From Nautilus pompilius (lineage: Eukaryota > Mollusca > Cephalopoda > Nautilida > Nautilidae): a stretch of DNA of 64,000 nucleotides. Position numbers and translations under genes: made by a program. A model generated the notes under the pieces. The model made no database searches, was not told the origin of the DNA, and saw only the letters and a program-made list of their open reading frames with translations. The DNA is taken from positions 420,501-484,500 of the forward strand of contig JACATO010000591.1 in NCBI GenBank assembly GCA_018389105.1. The letters run 5' to 3'. Positions 58,580-64,000 of the stretch are shown one piece after another. Position 1 is the first letter of the stretch. Each line of letters opens with the position of its first letter.

Positions 58580-61500
58580 GTAAGTTATCATTTGATTCTA
58601 AGCTACATTCCCCATTATCCTCTTAAAAATTAATAAATAAAAATTAAAACTTAACAAACAAACTTACTGCTGCCATTTGTCCCTGTCATCGTTTATTGGC
58701 CACTTTAATAAAATAAAAAGTAGATCAGTACACACAGCATGGAACCCTGTCATATTCCCCAAGTTGTAAAGTACAGCAATTTATAAAACTTCATAAGGGA
58801 GATCCATTCTACAATCAGGTACAGTGGTCATTTCTTTGTGGCTCAAGTGAGAGAAGAATGAGAAATGAACAACATATCAGCTAGGCTGGTATTAGTCATG
58901 GCAACATCCATAAACAATTTTACATTCATAGTCTTGCTACATCATAAAATTTCTGTCTTGATGAGCTAAACTGCCCTTGGAATTAGTAGTTTTCATTATT
59001 CTAAAAAAAAAAGATAGGACAAAAACAGTGTTTCTGCTTTCCTCTATGCCTCATTATAACCAATGACCTTCTCTCTCGGGTGAATGTTAAGTTAGCCCGG
59101 GATACATCCCGTTCATGGAAATGTACTAACACAAACCAAAGACAAAGCAGCATTTATGGCAAAATCACTTTAAAATGGTGCTTTTTTTCTTTAGTAAAAA
59201 TTGTCAATTTTGTTTGTAATTTTCAGGGGATTTTTCAACTGCCTAGGACGAGATGGGAAAGTCTATGATGATCTTAAGTATGGATGGCTTCAAGGCAGAC
59301 AGGTGAATAGTTAGAAAAATCAGAATTACTGCTGTCTGGTTTTTAAAACTGTAAAGACAGCAGCATTGGATTCTTGGCTGCGGGTTCTAGTCTACTTCCA
59401 ATTAATGATGCCAGCGAATAAGCCCCTCCTTTCTCCATAAAAAAAGGGCTGCAACACTTGTCTCTAAAGGTATTAAGTGTGCAAAGTGCAGTATGTTCAG
59501 TGTAGCTATGACAGATGCACAGTAGACACTTAGGAAAAATTCATCAAGAACACTCTGATCTCTTTTAGAATTGGATCATTGCACTGGAAACATAAAAACG
59601 GAACCCAACCAGATACAATTTCAGAGATTCTTCTTTAATTTGAATGCCACTAATATCGTTCTCAGTCCGTTACCACATTAATACTTTCTACAAAGTCCTT
59701 ATTTTCTATTCTTTTCTGTTTTGTTTTCAAGGTAAAGATTCATTTGAAGAATAAGTGACAGCTCATCTTCAAACTAGAGTGAAAGCATTTGACAGCAGAT
59801 AAAGTTTAAAATACATTAATTTTTTTTTTTAATCTTTCCTAAAGTTTTAGCAAAAAATTATTACACAAAATAAAAGGTATTTTGGGATCATAACCAACTT
59901 TGCATTTTTTACAGGTATGGATGTATGCCAGGCTGTATAATGAAGTGGAGCGGTTCCAAAAGGAGGAAGTGTTGAAAAATGCAATTCAAGGTAATGTCTG
60001 AGAAATTGGTTCACAGGTTAAGCAGACAAAAACTAGAAGATAAAAAGCAACAACAATTGAAATAAAGCATACAGTTACTGAGAAGTGTATACAAACATTG
60101 AGATATCTTGAAGTATTAATTGTTGTTGTTTAATTGATATAATTAAACACTCAGTGATAACTTACTATATGTATCCTTACAGAGCAGTGTGCAATATGAA
60201 TTGTGGAAAGGCATCCACATCACTCGGCTTCTTTATATCTATGCTGTACGTGTATAGCAGCTAACTGAACAAAGATCAAGGTTTTTTTAAAGAAGATAAA
60301 GTGCTGATAAGAAAATGTCAAAATAGCTCATGCTAAAATGAAAAGGTGATAACAAAGAAGAGTTGAAGAAACTGTATAGCATAGACATCCCACAGATAAC
60401 TAAGATCCTGGAACACCATAAATTGAGCAAGTAATAAAATAGACTGATTCAGCCACATTTATCATTTGATGGTCTGACCAATAAATTAGAAAAAAATTGC
60501 AGTATTTGGGATGTACTCTACAGTGAGGTACTGACTCTGTGGTTCCTTTTCACCAGCCTCAACACAGTTCTTATTATCAGAAGAAAAAAGTAGTAGTAGT
60601 AGGATGTAATGTTGCCTATATGCTTATTTTACACTGCTTACAATTTATAAGACTGCATCAGTAGCTGGTTTTTTGGAAAATAAATGTAAACTTTCTTCTG
60701 GTAGGTGCGGAGTTCTTGAGAAAACATGTGAAAGATCCAGTGACAAACAGATGTACCTTTTCTCTCACTCGGACTGGAAAACCTGTGAAAATCCAGCGAA
60801 CTGTATTTACAGAAGTATTTTATGTGCTTGCAATGTCGGAAGTTTTTCGAGCTACTAATAATGGAATATACAAGGTATAAAAAGTCCTTTAGATGTTAGG
60901 TATGCATAGCTTAGAGATAGAAACAAACAAATCTTTTAGTCTTGCGCTGCACACAGAATATGCCACAGGTATAATGTTCTTTAAGGATGCAGTTATGTCC
61001 TTTTCGTTTTTTTTTTTTATTTGATTACTAAGTTAGAAGTTGGTACCTCATTCACCCTTTAAAACTGCACAAACATGGGATGAAAATTTTAAGAAGTGCT
61101 AACTTGGATGTATCCAGAAAAATTACAGTATCATCCTCTTTATGTTAAATTATTCATTGGCTGCGTCATTAAGATTTACTAGTTATAAAACGTTGATTAA
61201 CAACCATATTAGTATGAATAAAAAATAATGGTATATACAGCCTATATATGAAACCAATGTCCAATTCCAAAAAGGTTTACTTAAAAGATACCAAAAGGAA
61301 AGTGAAAGTAGAGGTATGACAACAACAATTAAATTCCAAACAAGGTAAAATCCAAATAAATAAAATTGTGCAAAGCAACTAAGATAAAATTGAAACATTC
61401 TTGGTAGTTAGCCCAAAGTTATCTGGATTCCAGATCACCTGCACCTCTGCCCTAAATACTCACCACACAGGTTTTCAGCAATGAACTCCCAGAAATAGCT

Positions 61501-63889
61501 GGCACATGGAAGTTTTTCTTTTCAATTCCAATTTTTAAAATAATCCAGATAACACGATGTCTGTCCGAGAAGTTGGTTTTAGTTTTGAAGGTACAAACAA
61601 TGTAAACATTGTTAAATGATGCGGCTAAAAAGTCAGGAGCTCATGGCATCCAAACTTAAAAGTAACTGAACTAAATAGAAGCTTCGGGGCGATACGGTGA
61701 CTGAGCACAGGAGCTACGTTCAGAAGTCCCAGCCATGTCACCACAGCTGGAAAAGGATAAACACCGGGTCATACATTAGTTTCCACATTCCCTAGGGTCT
61801 ATCTGTATTATAACGAAAGTGACCCCATGCAAAAATGAGTCCAAGTGACTTAGAACACGTCATCTGTGGCTGAAGTAAACGATAGACACTAACAACAGAA
61901 CTAAATCTGGACGACATAATTTTAAACAAAACTAGTGGATGCTCTGGACTGGTATTTCACGAGAAAGAAATAGAAGGAACAGCCATGGTGGCAGTAACCA
62001 TATTCCCACCAACAGTAGTAGCATTATTACATTTGAACAGTCTTTGATCTTTCACAGATGTACACCAGTTATTCTTTGTTTTAGTTTCCCATGCAATGTG
62101 ATCTGTTCAGTTTAAATTATGCAACAACACATGGGTATCTCCAAATTCTATTTAAGCACCAGGAAACAGAGTTTTTCTGGACAGTCCACTTGTTTTATTA
62201 TTATTTGGCTCAGTTATATGTTTATTTAATGCTTTGATCTCCTGACTTTAACTTTGATTATGTAACATTTTAGCAGAAAATAATTATTATTTATTTGTAC
62301 TCTGGTTATTCACCTGTCAGACCAGGTCAACTTGCTGGATTTTGTGATTTTGGATTACCGACAACATTATGCTTAGATTAAAACCCAAATGTGTTGTTAT
62401 TTAGAGAGTTACTCATGGACTTACAGTGACATCAGATCAGGATTTGTAACTATTCAACATAAATTTATTGTCATACTATAAATATGTGATTTGGAATCTC
62501 GATTCTTTGGTGCAACTTTCATGAATTGTACTTTGCATTGGTTTATCATATCTTGATCGTTTAAATCCATTTCTGCAAACTTATTTTCACATTGTTTTAC
62601 CTGGATTTTTACTATCTTTAGACTTTTTACCAAATCCCAGCAACATCTATGCTATTTCAGCCTTGATACACACACACATATATATATATTGTTTTACGCA
62701 CTGTATTATGTAGACATGTATACATGCCAATTTGTTAAAGCAGGTGTGTACACTTTTATCAACATTTCATTACCTTTAATTTATTTTCCTGATTATAGTG
62801 TAATACTCCTTTTACAGATTTAGAGAAGTTCGTACAACACGTGCAGAGCTGGACAACGCTAGATTTAGGTCACAACTGACAAAACTGTTCATGCTACTGC
62901 TCTGACTGAATCCTGCCGGTGGGTTGTGCAGTTGGTAAAATAGCTAAAAGTACCCAAGCAGTAAATTGGAAGAAAAGCATTAATAGTAAAAGCTACTGCA
63001 GCCAATGTGCTTATATTACGGTTTACCTTTAATTCTAAGTTTATAATACAAAGTCACTTTTAAAAATTCCAGTTATTTGACGAGGAGTTACAAAACATCA
63101 TAAAGAATTTATTTCTGCATGATAGCAAGAAAAATAAATGAACACTTACACAGTTACAGCATAACTTAGCAGAATATAGTGCCCATCGGTTCTTTCATTC
63201 AGTATAAAGTCTTCATCATCGTCTTTTAATAGAAGGCATTTTGTTTTCAGGATGAAGCTCTTCACATGATGGACCGGATTGTTTTCTGGGTTCGTAAAGA
63301 TGACAGTGAACTGAATCGTCCTCATCTGTCTGGAATGACAGCTACAAATACACTAGCAGTGCCAATGATGATGCTGTGTCTGGTGGACCAGTTGCTGACA
63401 ATGGATCAAAGTCTGGCTGATGGTTTCGTGGAAGTATCAAAGTGGTCGGTACAAAAGATTTTGGATCACGTCCAGGTAAAAGCTCGGCAATGTTTGTACC
63501 TTACAAATTTTTCTTTTTTTTGGAAAATGCCAGCTTATTCCATCTTACAAAAAAGCATTTTATTAGAAATCTGTAAATTGTGAACAAATCTTAATTATTG
63601 AAAAAAATAGAATTGGTGTAAGAGTACTAACCTGCCAATTTAGGCCTAATAACAGTCGACTGCGAAAACTAATTGGTGGAATCAGAAATGCGATCAATCA
63701 CAAGTTTTCATACAAATAAGCAAATTTCTTAATACTCATTAGCTGAATATTTATCTCACTGTGCATAAACATTTTAAATTCATTTTTAAATGTATTTCAT
63801 ATTTTAGAGAGACGGAAAGGCAGTTTTAGAAAACATCTTTCCCAATGGTAAAGAAAAACCAGGTTGTGAAGGGAGGCTAATGAATCCAG
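58476..63889 (+). CDS. RENBP: RENBP, N-acylglucosamine 2-epimerase (5' part, six exons, continues past the window)
   Basis: Exons 58476-58579, 59227-59302, 59915-59990, 60705-60874, 63251-63475 and 63808-63889 join in phase to give 244 residues plus a split Gly. The vertebrate protein is about 427, so the C-terminal part lies to the right. The ATG is fixed by an in-frame TAA nine bases upstream. Family markers: [21 protein letters not shown] then [14 protein letters not shown] (55-68), [31 protein letters not shown], and [15 protein letters not shown]. The known reaction is interconversion of N-acetylglucosamine and N-acetylmannosamine in the cytosol; the mammalian protein also binds renin. 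The fold is an (alpha/alpha)6 barrel. The conserved Arg in LQGRQ is present; the C-terminal catalytic histidines are outside the window. Confidence 0.94.
59227..59302 (+). CDS. RENBP: RENBP exon 2
   Basis: Completes Gly35 and encodes 36-60, [19 protein letters not shown] then WLQGRQ. Acceptor TTTCAG, donor GTGAAT. Confidence 0.95.
59915..59990 (+). CDS. RENBP: RENBP exon 3
   Basis: Residues 61-85 plus one base, [18 protein letters not shown]. Acceptor TTTACAG, donor GTAATG. Confidence 0.92.
60705..60874 (+). CDS. RENBP: RENBP exon 4
   Basis: Completes Gly86 and encodes 87-142, with [19 protein letters not shown] and [12 protein letters not shown]. Acceptor TGGTAG, donor GTATAA (weak after GTAT). 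Confidence 0.93.
61680..61830 (+). repeat. possible tRNA-derived SINE head (weak)
   Basis: GGGGCGATACGGTGACTGAGC followed about 30 bases later by CGTTCAGAAGTCCCAG looks like an A box and B box in plus orientation. The core motif of the better SINE copies is not evident. Confidence 0.3.
62240..62630. repeat. dispersed repeat copy in RENBP intron 4
   Basis: Shares ordered blocks with 32240-32520 in PXK intron 8, including GATTATGTAAC, ATTATTATTTA, GGATTTTGGATTAC-like and TTGTTTTACCTGGAT. Same orientation, divergent spacing. Noncoding. Confidence 0.55.
63251..63475 (+). CDS. RENBP: RENBP exon 5
   Basis: Residues 143-217, phase 0 to 0, with [30 protein letters not shown] and VQKILDHVQ, matching the vertebrate AVEMMDQIVHWV and AVPMMLLNLVEQL blocks. 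Acceptor TTTTCAG, donor GTAAAA. Confidence 0.95.
63808..63889 (+). CDS. RENBP: RENBP exon 6 (last exon in window)
   Basis: Residues 218-244 plus one base, [19 protein letters not shown] then RLMNP. The donor GTTTGA is non-consensus but lies at the expected junction before the HTLEAG block of the family. Sequence after it looks intronic to the window end. Confidence 0.9.
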
Positions 63890-64000
63890 GTTTGATGAAA
63901 CACTAAAATCGTTAGACCAGCACAGAATTACAAACCAACCACTTTAAATTACACCTGAAAAAGAATGAAATGGGCAGATCCGTAACACAGGCCTGCAAAA

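Larger units (their letters stand above)
60875..63250 (+). other. RENBP intron 4
   Basis: Holds a possible short tRNA-like repeat at 61680-61830 and the dispersed repeat copy at 62240-62630; otherwise AT-rich. Confidence 0.55.

Overview
The window is animal nuclear DNA: AT-rich, with intron-split genes, DNA transposons, LINE debris and tRNA-derived SINEs. The two recognisable genes (PXK and RENBP) are metazoan. Together with the transposon mix they suggest an invertebrate, most likely a mollusc; that placement is inference. No operon, phage, CRISPR array or other prokaryotic system is visible.

Layout. 1-1250 is the edge of a 74-bp satellite array that runs off the left end. 1263-16836 is gene-poor. 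It holds an unidentified minus-strand open frame (1869-2192), a Tc1-like remnant (6288-7189), a small cluster of minus-strand exons for short Cys/Tyr-rich peptides (7533-10163) and a decayed LINE reverse-transcriptase segment (about 14400-15300). 16911-52477 is a complete PXK gene on the minus strand. I could join 14 coding exons with consistent phases at every junction, giving 556 residues (PX domain, pseudokinase domain, coiled basic segment, poly-proline run, WH2-like tail). 52478-58475 is intergenic, with SINEs and a Tc1-like remnant. 58476 to the right edge is the 5' half of RENBP (N-acylglucosamine 2-epimerase) on the plus strand. Six exons in phase give 244 residues plus a split codon, and the rest lies beyond the window. 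PXK and RENBP are head to head, about 6 kb apart.

Mobile DNA. The PXK introns are loaded with class II elements. Intron 9 carries a mariner with TA target site. Intron 8 carries a Tc1-like remnant and a dispersed repeat. Intron 7 carries a second mariner, a palindromic (foldback) element made of two inverted mariner 3' ends, and a hAT element with a perfect 8-bp target duplication and a nearly full-length but broken transposase. A tRNA-derived SINE family with a shared core motif occurs in both orientations.

The two genes are not known to work in one pathway: PXK acts in endosomal trafficking and Na,K-ATPase binding, RENBP in amino-sugar metabolism. The least explained part is the Cys/Tyr-rich exon cluster at 7.5-10.2 kb, where two neighbouring terminal exons share phase, size and cysteine/tyrosine pattern.
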